From the NCBI GenBank assembly GCA_038025085.1, contig CM076140.1, positions 31,545,501 through 31,609,500 on the forward strand: DNA of 64,000 nucleotides, in the 5' to 3' direction. A program made the position numbers and the translations under genes. Shown one piece after another: positions 10,933 to 22,416 of this stretch. Origin of the DNA: Tetragonia tetragonoides (taxonomy: Eukaryota > Streptophyta > Magnoliopsida > Caryophyllales > Aizoaceae). Each line of letters opens with the position of its first letter. Positions within the stretch are counted from its first letter, which is position 1. The notes under the pieces were generated by a model that worked only from the letters and a program-made list of their open reading frames with translations, was not told the DNA's origin and did no database searches.

Positions 10933-13900
10933 TGTATTTTCACACTCAAATGAATGCAAACAAAGTATTTGGATGCTTTCTCTTAATATACAACACAAAA
11001 GAACACAAATCTCTTTCACCCTACCCGTATGAGCTTTTAAAACGCGTAAATGCATTCAAAAGCTTGAGTTGAAGCTTCTTTGTACTTGTAAAACATTCTT
11101 GGTGTAGTTTTAATCTCAAATGAATGCAGACAAAACATTTGGGTGTTTTCTCTTAATATAAAACACAAAAGAACTCAATTTCTATCACCCTAGTCGTAAG
11201 AGCTGTTAAAACGTGTAAATGCATTCAAAAGCTTGAATTGAAGCTTGTTTGTACTTGTAAACATACTTGGTGTCTTTTCACACTCAAATGAATGCAAACA
11301 AAGTATTTGGATGCTTTCTCTAAATATACAACACAAAAGAACTCAAATCTCTTTCACCCTACCCGTATGAGCTTTTAAAACCCGTAAATGCATTCAAAAG
11401 CTTGAGTTGAAGCTTGTTTGTACTTGTAAACATCCTTGGTGTTATTTCAAACTCAAATGAATGCAAACAAAGTATTTGGATACTTTCTCTTAATATACAA
11501 CACAAAAGAACTCAATTTGTATAACCCTAGTCGTAAGAGCTGCTGTTAAAACGGGTAAATGCATTCAAAAGCTTGAGTTGAATCTTGTTGGTACTAGTAA
11601 ACATCCTTGGTGTATTTTCACACTCAAATGATTGCAAACAAAGTATTTGGATGCTTTCTCTTAATATACAACACAAAAGAACTCAAATCTCTTTCATCAT
11701 ACCCGTATGAGCTTTTAAAACGCGTAAATGCATTCAAAAGCTTGAGTGGAAGCTTGTTTGCACTTTAAAACATTCTTGGTATAGTTTCATACTCAAATGA
11801 ATGCAAACAAAATATTTGGATGCTTTCTGTCAATATACAACACAAAAGAACTCAATTTCTATCACCCTAGTCGTAAGAGCTGTTAAAACGTGTAAATGCA
11901 TTCAAAAGCTTGAGTTGAAGCTTGTTTGTACTTCTAAACATCCTTGGTGTATTTTCACACTCAAATTAATGCAAACAAATTATTTGGATGCTTTCTGTCA
12001 ATATACAACACAAAAGAACTCAAAACTCTCTCACTCTACCTGTATGAGCTTTTAAAACGCGTAAATACATTCAAAAGCTTGAGTTGAAGCTTGTTTGTAC
12101 TTGTTAAAATCCTTGGTGTATTTTCACACACAAATAAATGCAAACAAGTATTTGGATGCTTTCTCTTAATATACAACACAGAAGAACTCAATCTCTATCA
12201 CCCTAGCCGTAAGAGCTGTTAAAACGCGTAAATGCATTCAAAAGCTTGAGTTGAAGCTTTTTTGTACTTGTAAACATCCTTGGTGTAGTTTCACACTCAA
12301 ATGAATGCAAAGTAAGTATTTGGATGCTTTCTCTTAATATACAACACAAAAGAACTCAAATCTCTTTCACGCTACTCGTATGAGCGTTTAAAACACGGAA
12401 ATGCATTCAAAAGCTTGAGTTGAAGCTTGTTTATACTATAAAACATTCTTGGTGTAGTTTCATACTCAAATTAATGCAAACAAAACATTTAAGTGCTTTC
12501 TCTTAATATACAAAAAAGAACTCAATCTCTATCACCCTAGTAGTAAGAGTTGATAAGACGCGTAAATGCATTGCAAAGCTTGAGTGGAAGGTTGTTTGTA
12601 CTTTAAAACATTCTTGGTGTAGTTTCATACTCAAATGAATGCAAACAAAACATTTGGGTGCTTTCTCTTAATATACAACGCAAAGTAACTCAATCTCTAT
12701 CATCCTAGTCGTAAGAGCTGTTAAAACGCGTAAATGAATTCAAAAGTTTGAGTTGAAGCTTTTTTGTACTTGTAAACATCCTTGGTGTCTTTTCCCACTC
12801 AAACGAATGCAAACAAAGTATTTTGATGCTTTCTCTTAATATACAACACAAAAGAACTCAAATCTCTTTCACCCTACCTGTATGAGCATTTAAAACGCGT
12901 AAATGCATTCAAAAGCTTGAGTTGAAGCTTGTTTCTACTTGTAAACATCCTTGGTTTATTTTCACAATCAAATGAATGCAAACAAAGTATTTGGATGCTT
13001 TCTCTTAAAATACAACACAAAGGAACTCAATCTCTATCACCCTAGTCGTAAGAGCTGTTAAAACGCGTAAATGCATTCAAAAACTTGAGTTGAAGCTTGT
13101 TTGTACTTGTAAACATACTTGGTGTCTTTTCACACTCAAATGAATGCAAACAAAGTATTTGGATGCTTTCTCTTAAAATACAACACAAAGGAACTCAATC
13201 TAAATCACCCTAGTCGTAAGAGTTGTTAAAACGCTTAAATGCATTCAAAAGCTTGAGTTGAAGCTTGTTTGTACTTGTAAACATTCTTGGTGTACTTTAA
13301 CACTCAAATGAATGCAAACAAAGTATTTGGGGTCTTTCTCTTAATATACAACACAAAAAAACTCAAATCTCTTTCACCCTACTCGTATGAGCGTTTAAAA
13401 CGCGTAAATGCATTCAAAAGCTTGAGTTGCAGCTTGTTTGTACTTTAATACATTCTTGGTGTAGGTTCATTCTCAAATGAATGCAGACAAAATATTTGGT
13501 TGCTTTCTCTTAATATACAACAGAAAAGAACTCAATCTCTATCACCCTAGTCGTAAGAGCAGTTAAAACGCGTAAATGCATTTAAAAGCTTGAGTTGAAG
13601 CTTGTTTGTACTTGTAAACATCCTAGGTGTATTTGCACACTCAAATGAATGCAAACAAAGTATTTGGATGCTTTCTCTTAATATACAACACAAAAGAACA
13701 CAAATCTCTTTCACCCTACCCGTATGAGCTTTTAAAACGCGTAAATGCATTGAAAAGCTTGAGTTGAAGCTTGTTTGTACTTGTAAAACATTCTTGGTGT
13801 AGATTTAATCTCAAATGAATGCAGACAAAACATTTGGGTGTTTTCTCTTAATATACAACACAAAAGAACTCAATTTCTATCACCCTAGTCGTAAGAGCTG

Positions 13901-16900
13901 TTAAAACGTGTAAATGCATTCAAAAGCTTGAGTTGAAGCTTGTTTGTACTTGTAAACATACTTGGTGTCTTTTCACACTCAAATGAATGAAAACAAAGTA
14001 TTTGGATGCTTTCTCTAAATATACAACATAAAAGAACTCAAATCTCTTTCACCCTACCCGTATGAGCTTTTAAAACCCGTAAATGCATTCAAAAGCTTGA
14101 GTTGAAGCTTGTTTGTACTTGTAAACATCCCTGGTGTTATTTCAAACTCAAATGAATGCAAACAAAGTATTTGGATACTTTCTCTTAATATACAACACAA
14201 AAGAACTCAATTTCTATCACCCTAGTCGTAAGAGCTGCTGTTAAAACGGGTAAATGCATTCAAAAGCTTGAGTTGAATCTTGTTGGTACTAGTAAACATC
14301 CTTGGTGTATTTTCACACTCAAATGATTGCAAACAAAGTATTTGGATGCTTTCTCTTAATATACAACACAAAAGAACTCAAATCTCTTTCATCATACCCG
14401 TATGAGCTTTTAAAACGCGTAAATGCATTCAAAAGTTTGAGTGGAAGCTTGTTTGCACTTTAAAACATTCTTGGTGTAGTTTCATACTCAAATGAATGCA
14501 AACAAAATATTTGGATGCTTTCTGTCAATATACAACACAAAAGAACTCAATTTCTATCACCCTAGTCGTAAGAGCTGTTAAAACGTGTAAATGCATTCAA
14601 AAGCTTGAGTTGAAGCTTGTTTGTACTTGTAAACATCCTTGGTGTATTTTCACACTCAAATTAATGCAAACAAATTATTTGGATGCTTTCTGTCAATATA
14701 CAACACAAAAGAACTCAAAACTCTCTCACTCTACCTGTATGAGCTTTTAAAACGCGTAAATGCATTCAAAAGCTTGAGTTGAAGCTTGTTTGTACTTGTT
14801 AAAACCCTTGGTGTATTTTCACACACAAATGAATGCAAACAAGTATTTGGATGCTTTCTCTTAATATACAACACAGAAGAACTCAATCTCTATCACCCTA
14901 GCCGTAAGAGCTGTTAAAACGCGTAAATGCATTCAAAAGCTTGAGTTGAAGCTTTTTTGTACTTGTAAACATCCTTGGTGTAGTTTCACACTCAAATGAA
15001 TGCAAAGTAAGTATTTGGATGCTTTCTCTTAATATACAACACAACAGAACTCAAATCTCTTTCACGCTACTCGTATGAGCGTTTAAAACGCGGAAATGCA
15101 TTCAAAAGCTTGAGTTGAAGCTTGTTTATACTATAAAACATTCTTGGTGTAGTTTCATACTCAAATTAATGCAAACAAAACATTTAAGTGCTTTCTCTTA
15201 ATATACAAAAAAGAACTCAGTCTCTATCACCCTAGTAGTAAGAGTTGTTAAGACGCGTAAATGCATTGCAAAGCTTGAGTGGAAGGTTGTTTGTACTTTA
15301 AAACATTCTTGGTGTAGTTTCATACTCAAATGAATGCAAACAAAACATTTGGGTGCTTTCTCTTAATATACAACGCAAAGTAACTCAATCTCTATCATCC
15401 TAGTTCGTAAGAGCTGTTAAAACGCGTAAATGAATTCAAAAGTTTGAGTTGAAGCTTTTTTGTACTTGTAAACATCCTAGGTGTCTTTTCCCACTCAAAC
15501 GAATGCAAACAAAGTATTTTGATGGTTTCTCTTAATATACAACACAAAAGAACTCAAATCTCTTTCACCCTACCTGTATGAGCATTTAAAACGCGTAAAT
15601 GCATTCAAAAGCTTGAGTTGAAGCTTGTTTCTACTTGTAAACATCCTTGGTTTATTTTCACAATCAAATGAATGCAAACAAAGTATTTGGATGCTTTCTC
15701 TTAAAATACAACACAAAGGAACTCAATCTCTATCACCCTAGTCGTAAGAGCTGTTAAAACGCGTAAATGCATTCAAAAGCTTGAGTTGAAGCTTGTTTGT
15801 ACTTGTAAACATACTTGGTGTCTTTTCACACTCAAATGAATGCAAACAAAGTATTGGGATGCTTTCTCTAAATATACAACACAAAAGAACACAAATCTCT
15901 TTCACCCTACCCGTATGAGCTTTTAAAACGCGTAAATGCATTCAAAAGCTTGAGTTGAAGCTTGTTTGTACTTGTAAACATCCTTGGTTTATTTTCACAC
16001 TCAAATGAATGCAAACAAAGTATTTGGATGCTTTCTCTTAAAATACAACACAAAGGAACTCAATCTAAATCACCCTAGTCGTAAGAGCTGTTAAAACGCT
16101 TAAATGCATTCAAAAGCTTGAGTTGAAGCTTGTTTGTACTTGTAAACATCCTTGGTGTACTTTAACACTCAAATGAATGCAAACAAAGTATTTCGAGTCG
16201 TTCTCTTAATATACAACACAAAAGAACTCAAATCTCTTTCACCCTACTCGTATGAGCGTTTAAAACGCGTGAATGCATTCAAAAGCTTGAGTTGATGCTA
16301 GTTTGTACTTGTAAAAATCCTTGGTATATTTTCACACTCAAATGAATGCAAACAAAGTATTTGGATACTTTCTCTTAATATAAAACACAAAAGAACTCAA
16401 TTTCTATCACCATAGTCGTAAGAGCTGTTAAAACGCGTAAATGCATTCAAAAGCTTGAGTTGAAGCTTGTTTGTACTTGTAAACATTCTTGGTGTAGTTT
16501 CACACTCAAATGAATGCAAACGAAGTATTTGGACGCTTTCTCATAATATACAACACAAAAGAACTCAAATCTCTTTCACCCTACCCGTATGAGCTTTTAA
16601 AACGCGTAAATCCATTCAAAAGCTTGAGTTGAAGCTAGTTTGTACTTGTAAAAATCCTTGGTGTATTTTCACACTCAAATGAATGCAAACAAAGTATCTG
16701 GATGCTTTCTCTTAATATAAAACACAAAAGAACTCAATTTCTATCACCCTTGTCGTAAGAGCTGTTAAAACGCGTAAATGCATTGAAAAGCTTGAGTTGA
16801 AGCTTGTTTGTGCTTGTAAACATCTATTGTGTTATTTCAAACTCAAATGAATGCAAACAAAGTATTTGGATACTTTCTCTTAATATACAACACAAAAGAA

Positions 16901-19157
16901 CTCAATTTCTATCACCCTAGTCGTAAGCGCTGTTACAACGCGTAAATGCATTCAAAAGGTTGAGTTGAAGCTTGTTTGTACTTGTAAACATCCTTGGTGT
17001 ATTGTCACACTCAAATTAATGAAAACAACGTATTTGGATGCTTTCTCTCAATATACAACACAAAAGAACTCAAAACTCTCTCACCCTACCCGTATGAGCT
17101 TTTAAAACGCGTAAATGCTTTCAAAAGCTTGAGTTGAAGCTTGTTTGTACTTGTAAAAATCCTTGGAGTATTTTCACACTCAAATGAATGCAAACAAAGT
17201 ATTTGGATGCTTTCTCTTAACATACAATACAGAAGAACTCAATCTCTATCACCCTAGTCGTAAGAGCTGTTAAAACGCGTAAATGCATTCAAAAGTTTGA
17301 GTTGAAGCTTTTTTGTACTTGTAAACATCCTTGGTGTAGTTTCACACTCAAATGAATGCAGGGTAAGTATTTGGATGCTTTCTCATAATATACAACATAA
17401 AAGAACTCAAATCTCTTTCACCCTACTCGTATGAGCGTTCAAAACGGGTAAATGTATTCAAAAGCTTGAGTTGAAGCTTGTTTATACTATAAAACATTCT
17501 TGGTGTAGTTTCATACTCAAATGAATGCAAACAAAACATTTAAGTGCTTTCTCTTAATATACAACAAAAGAACTCAATCTCTATCACCCTAATAGTAAGA
17601 GCTGTTAAGACGCGTAAATGCATTCAAAAGCTTGAGTTGAAGCTTGTTTGTACTTGTAAACATCCTTGGTGTATTTTCACACCAAAATGTATGCAAACAA
17701 AGTATTTGGATACTTTCTGTTACTATACAATACAAAAGAACTCAAATATCTTTCACCCTACTCGTATGAGCGTTTAAAACGCGTAAATGCATCCAAAATC
17801 TTGAGTTGAAGCTTGTTTGTACTTGTAAACATTCTTGGTGTAGTTTCATTCTTTAATGAATGCAGACAAAACATTTGGGTGCTTTCTCTTAATATACAAC
17901 ACAAAAGAACTCAATTTCTATCACCTTAGTCATAAGAGCTGTTAAAACCCGTAAATGCATTCAAAAGATTGAGTTTAAGCTTGTTTGTACTTGTAAACAT
18001 CCCTGGTGTTATTTAAAACTTAAATGAATGCAAACAAAGTATTTGGATACTTTCTCTTAATATACAACACAAAAGAACTCAATTTCTATCACCCTAGTCG
18101 TAAGAGCTGTTAAAACGCGTAAATGAATTAAAAAGCTTGAGTGGAAGCTTGTTTGTACTTTAAAACATTCTTGGTGTAGTTTCATACTCAAATGAATGCA
18201 AACAAAATATTTGGGTGCTTTCTCTTAATATACAACACACAAAAGAACTCAAATCTCGTTCAACCTATCCGTATGAGCTTTTAAAATGCGTCAATATATT
18301 TAAAAGCATGAATTGAAGTTTGTTTGTACTTTAAGACATTCCTTGTGTAGTTTTATACTCAAATGAATATAAACAAAATATTTGGGTGCTTTCTCTTAAT
18401 ATACAACACAAAAGAACTCAATCTCTATCACCCTAGTCGTAAGAGCTGTTAAAGCGCGTAAAACCATTCAAAAGCTTGAGTTTAAGCTTCTTGTACTTGT
18501 AAACATCCCTGGTGTTATTTCACACTCAAATGAAGGCAAACAAAGTATTTGGATACTTTCTCTTAATATACAACACAAAAGAACTCAATTTCTATCACCC
18601 TAGTCGTAAGAGCTGTTATAACGAGTAAATGCATTCAAAAGCTTAAGTTGAAGCTTCTTTGTACTTGTAAACATCCTTGGTGTATTTTCACACTCAAATG
18701 AATGCAAACAAAGTATTTAGATGCTTTCTCTCAATATACAACACAAAAGAACTCAAATCTCTTTCACCCTGCCCGTATGAGCTTTTAAAACGCGTAAATG
18801 CATTCAAAAGCCTGAGTTGAAGCTTGTTTGTACTTATAAACATCCTTGTTTTTTTTTCACACTCAAATGAATGCAAACAAAGTATTTGGATGCTTTCTCT
18901 TAAAATACAACACAAAGGAACTCAATCTCTATCACCCTAGTCGTAAGAGCTGTTAAAACACGTAAATGCATTCAAAAGCTTGAGTTGAAGCTTGTTTGTA
19001 CTTGTAAACATCCTTAACGTAGTTTCACACACAAATGAATGCAAACAAAGTATTTGGAGTCTTTCTCTTAATATACAACACAAAAGAACTCAAATCTCTT
19101 TCACCCTACACGTATGGGCGTTTAAAACGCGTAAATGCATTCAAAAGCTTGAGTTGA
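10933..19157. repeat. satellite block 3 (about 49 monomers)
   Basis: A/B monomers continue in register after the TGTAT duplication and run to GTTGA, where the gag-only element is inserted. The first two thirds carry HOR-II; 16300-19157 is more irregular, with some monomers holding small indels (for example near 18235 and 18850). No gene is visible. Confidence 0.95.
11100..16290. repeat. HOR-II: 16-monomer, 2695-bp higher-order repeat, two copies
   Basis: Markers recur exactly 2695 bp apart: GGGTGTTTTCTC at 11141 and 13836, AAGTGCTTTCTC at 12491 and 15186, and the CTGTCAATATAC pair that starts near 11826 and 14521. Copy 2 contains one extra monomer relative to copy 1 (around 15800-15960), because the later marker TCTTAAAATACAAC at 13171 reappears at 16036, 2865 bp away. 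Homology fades after about 16290. Several monomers also match HOR-I positions, so the two HORs share ancestry. Confidence 0.85.
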
Positions 19158-19443
19158 TGATGTGGGAGCAAGTGAGCAATCTAAAGAAAAGAAGCAAGAA
19201 ACAAGCAAAGGAACAAATACTCTTGAATACATCGTTTTGCTTTTATTGTTATGCATTAATGTGTCTCCTACAAGCATAATTACATGGAGTTTCCATGCAA
19301 GATCGGGATTAATGCTCTTGTTATATGATCACGTTCATTATGGAGAACCTCGTAATCTAGGCAGTTCTGACAGTTATTCGTATTTTAGCCATAACTCGCT
19401 CATACGTAATCTAAACGTGATGATTCAAATCTCTATGGAAAAT
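19158..19443 (+). mobile_element. truncated extra 5' LTR of the gag-only element
   Basis: It begins TGATGTGGGAGCAAG, matches the first ~286 bp of the adjoining full LTR, and stops at CTATGGAAA. The next bases, ATTGATGCGGG, resemble the end of the polypurine tract plus an LTR start (GAGATTGATGCGGG at 21594). The simplest reading is a former LTR-internal-LTR-internal-LTR array in which the first internal region and most of the first LTR were deleted. The open coding frame of the LTR is retained here. Confidence 0.75.
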
Positions 19444-20262
19444 TGATGCGGGAACAAGTGAACAATCTAAAGAAAATAACCAAGAAACAAGCAAAGGAAC
19501 AAATACTCTTGAATACATCGTGTTGCTTTTATGGTTATGCATTAATATTTCTCTTGCAAGCATAATTACATGGAGTTTCCATGCAACGTCAGGACTAAAG
19601 CTCTTGTTATATGATCACGTTCATTATGGAGAACCTCGTAATCTAGGCAGATCTGATAGTTATTCATATTTTAGCCATAACTCGCTCATACGTAATCTAA
19701 ACCTGATGATTGAAATCTCTATGGAAAGAGACAATCGAGATCTACAACATTGATGCTTTAAGTTTTCTCTAATTCAAAGCGCAACGTGGTCAAAAATTAG
19801 TTACAAGTTACGGAACATATTCCTTGCGCTCCAAGGCATCGACTTTAGTGTAGTTATTGTGTCCCAGTTTGCTTTTACTTCTTTAAACGTGATTTGTTGT
19901 TTAGGAAAGTAATAGTCTGATTATTATTAGCATTAGGAGTCCATTAGGAATTAGGAAAGCTGTTAGTTAGTTGGTTTAACTTTTGTAATCAGTTTCGTAG
20001 TTAATTTCCTACTTGGATTAGGATTAGGATTCCTAGTAACTTTAGATTTCTTTGTCTATAAATAGAGGAGAGCTTTACTATTGTAAACTCGTGCTTTGAT
20101 GATTAATAGTTTAATACGTGAGTATTTACCCCTCAAACTGAGTGATTCAGGTTGAAACCCTTACGAGTGACTCGTGAGTTGTTCTTGAGTGATTCTTGAA
20201 CAAGATTCCTTTGTGTGATACTATCAAAGGTTAAATTCCGTTTTGCTACTTATTTCACATCA
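19444..20262 (+). mobile_element. 5' LTR of the gag-only element
   Basis: It starts TGATGCGGGAACAAG and ends TTTCACATCA, 819 bp. A TATA box lies at 20057-20064. Downstream the words GAGTGATTC and GAGTGACTC repeat. The first ~310 bp are open in one frame (for example the ORF beginning 19520), encoding a hydrophobic stretch and the motif VHYGEPRNLG also found in the 3' LTR copy. Confidence 0.85.
20057..20064 (+). promoter_or_regulatory. TATA box of the gag-only element 5' LTR
   Basis: TATAAATA about 200 bp before the LTR end, at the same relative position as the box in the 3' LTR (22211-22218). This is the likely start region for element transcription. Confidence 0.6.
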
Positions 20263-20265
20263 TAT

Positions 20266-20277
20266 TTGTATCAGAGC
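20266..20277 (+). promoter_or_regulatory. primer binding site (initiator tRNA-Met type)
   Basis: TTGTATCAGAGC lies three bases after the LTR end. It differs at one base from the usual plant initiator-Met site TGGTATCAGAGC, so it would still pair with most of the tRNA 3' end. Confidence 0.75.
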
Positions 20278-20564
20278 AAGCTTTTGGAGTTTTCTAAAAC
20301 TTCAAACGATCCAGATTGGGAGAAGATTATTAAAGTTGTTCGTGTTCGTGCTGCTGTTCCTCAGACTTTTGGAGTCCGTTTTCGACAAGGCAGTTGTGTT
20401 TTTCGCAGGTAACTGACATTCTCAGCAAGACTACTTAAGCATTGCTTACTAGCCCTGTGCAATTTTCGTGAAATTCAATTGTTTACTACTGTTTCTGAGC
20501 CGTTTTGTGTTCTTACGAGTGGAAAATATGATTTCGACATTCATCTTATGAAGCAATAAACAAT

Positions 20565-21926
20565 ATGAAGTCACCATGGGAATATAAGTTTATTGAGTCC
20601 AGCTTAGATGAGTTTAATGAGTTTTATTGTGTAAAAGACTTTTGTCGATGGCTTAAGAAGGTTGACAATTTGTTTTTCTGTTATAAGTTTACTGACTATG
20701 AGCAAGTAAAGATTGTGATTTCTCGCCTAAGAGGACCTGCTCTAGTTTGGTGGGAGTCTTTGAAATCTCGCAGAAAACTCATGAGGAAAGAGAAAATCCG
20801 CACCATGAGCAAATTGAAGAAATATCTGAAGAGAATATTTTCATATCCAAGCAACGATCAAGAATGTTCATGTGCATCTTGTTATGATGAAAGTATTAAA
20901 CTTGTGCGATATGAGACGAAGGTGAGACGGATTGAACAACAATTCCAGAAGTTAAGAGAGGAGGAACGGGATAATAACCAATATTCCAATTGTTTTGGTT
21001 TCGGTCACTTTATAGATGAATGTGCTACAAAGTTTCAAGTAACTATAGAATATATTCAAGAAGTGCACGCGGCTGAAGAATCTTTAAGATCTTGTGGAGA
21101 AGTTGAAGAAGCTAAGGAAGAGATCATTGAAAAGTTTTTGGAAAAAGCTAATTTTGATGGTTCCTTTCTAGATCTTGGTCCTACTGTAGATTCACAAGAA
21201 AATCAAGAAGTTATCGATTCTCAACAAGAAGATAAACAAATAGAAGAATATTTATTTGGGGAACAAGAAGCTCTTAAAGTTGTTCAACCAAACAATGTGA
21301 ATTATGATGTTGATGATGATGACCTTTTGAAAGAAGAATGTTCTTTTGACCCAAGTCAACCACCTATATTTGATGAGGTAAGTCAAGAAGACGAGGTCGA
21401 CAACATTACTAAGCTTGTGGTCGTGGATTCATTGAAGACATCTCAAAAGGATTCAATCTTTTTCAAATATAATGACTTCGTTCATACTGACTTCTGCAGG
21501 ATTCAATCATTTATTGTGCAAGATCATGGAGACGAAATTCAAGAAAAGATTGTTACTTACCAAGAATTGGGGACAATTCTTTTTGAAGAAAGGGAGATTG
21601 ATGCGGGAGCAAGTGAGCAATTTAAAGAAAAGAACCAAGAACCAAGCAAAGGAACTAATACTCTTGAATACATCGTGTTGCTTTTATGGTTATGCATTAA
21701 TGTGTCTCCTACAAGCATAATTACATGGATTTTCCATGCAAGGTCTGGAATAAAGCTCTTGTTATATGATCAGGTTCATTATGGAGAACCTCGTAATCTA
21801 GGCAGTTCTGACAGTTATACGTATTTTAGCCATAACTCACTCATTAGTAATCCAAACGTGATATTCAAATCTCTATGCAAAGATACAATCGAGATCTACA
21901 ACATTGATGCTTTTAGTTTTCTCTAA
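20565..21926 (+). CDS. gag: Gag-like protein, reading through into the 3' LTR
   Basis: A 453-residue open frame and the only long intact ORF in the retroelements. Residues ~25-75 resemble the Ty3/gypsy retrotransposon Gag core: FCRWLKKVDNLF, then RLRGPALVWWESL with the WW pair typical of the family. At ~140-155 there is a degenerate zinc knuckle (NCFGFGHFIDEC) in which Phe stands where the second Cys of CCHC is expected. Residues ~165-340 are acidic and low in complexity with no recognisable domain, and no protease DTG or DSG motif is visible. About 344 codons lie in the internal region; the last ~109 lie in the 3' LTR and encode a hydrophobic segment (IVLLLWLCINV) and VHYGEPRNLGSSDS. Gag packages element RNA and forms the virus-like particle. 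The start is the first ATG giving the full Gag core; the upstream frame from 20215 is unlikely to be used. Function is inferred from family resemblance only. Confidence 0.75.
   Translation: MKSPWEYKFIESSLDEFNEFYCVKDFCRWLKKVDNLFFCYKFTDYEQVKIVISRLRGPALVWWESLKSRRKLMRKEKIRTMSKLKKYLKRIFSYPSNDQECSCASCYDESIKLVRYETKVRRIEQQFQKLREEERDNNQYSNCFGFGHFIDECATKFQVTIEYIQEVHAAEESLRSCGEVEEAKEEIIEKFLEKANFDGSFLDLGPTVDSQENQEVIDSQQEDKQIEEYLFGEQEALKVVQPNNVNYDVDDDDLLKEECSFDPSQPPIFDEVSQEDEVDNITKLVVVDSLKTSQKDSIFFKYNDFVHTDFCRIQSFIVQDHGDEIQEKIVTYQELGTILFEEREIDAGASEQFKEKNQEPSKGTNTLEYIVLLLWLCINVSPTSIITWIFHARSGIKLLLYDQVHYGEPRNLGSSDSYTYFSHNSLISNPNVIFKSLCKDTIEIYNIDAFSFL
21585..21598 (+). promoter_or_regulatory. polypurine tract of the gag-only element
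   Basis: GAAGAAAGGGAGAT lies directly before the 3' LTR start TGATGCGGG. It is the expected plus-strand primer and also sits inside the open gag frame. Confidence 0.75.
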
Positions 21927-22416
21927 TTCAAAGCGCGACATGGTCAAAAACGAGTTACAATTTACGGAACATATTCCTTGCGCGCCAAGGCAACGACTTT
22001 AGTTTAGTTATTGTGTCCTAGTTTGCTTTTACTTCTTTAAACGTGATTTATTGTTTAGGAAAGTAATAATCTGACTATTATTAGCATTAGGAGTCCATTA
22101 GGAATTAGGAAAGCTGTTAGTTAGTTTGTTAAACTTTTGTAATCAGTTTCGTAGTTAGTTTCCTACTTGGATTAGGATTAGGATTCCTAGTAGCTTTAGA
22201 TTTCTTTGTCTATAAATAGGGGAGATCTTTACTATTGTAAACTCGTGCTTTGATGATTAAAAATTTAATACGTGAGTATTTACCCATCAAACTGAGTGAT
22301 TCAGGTTGAAATCCTAACGAGTAATTCGTGAGTTGTTCTTGAGTGATTCTTGAACAAGATCCCTTTGTGTGATACTATCAAAGGTTAAATTCCGTGTTGC
22401 TACTTATTTCACATCA
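21599..22416 (+). mobile_element. 3' LTR of the gag-only element
   Basis: It starts TGATGCGGGAGCAAG and ends TTTCACATCA, 818 bp. The satellite resumes directly after it with the target duplication GTTGA. The gag ORF ends inside it at 21926. A TATA box lies at 22211-22218. Confidence 0.87.

Noticed and set aside
20020..20040. Telomere-like repeat GGATTAGGATTAGGATT in the LTR
   Set aside because: Only three short units of GGATTA, inside every copy of the LTR; plant telomere is TTTAGGG and this is part of the LTR.
20215..20412. 65-codon ORF spanning the LTR end and the primer site
   Set aside because: It crosses the LTR boundary and primer site, has no recognisable domain and ends before gag; probably chance.
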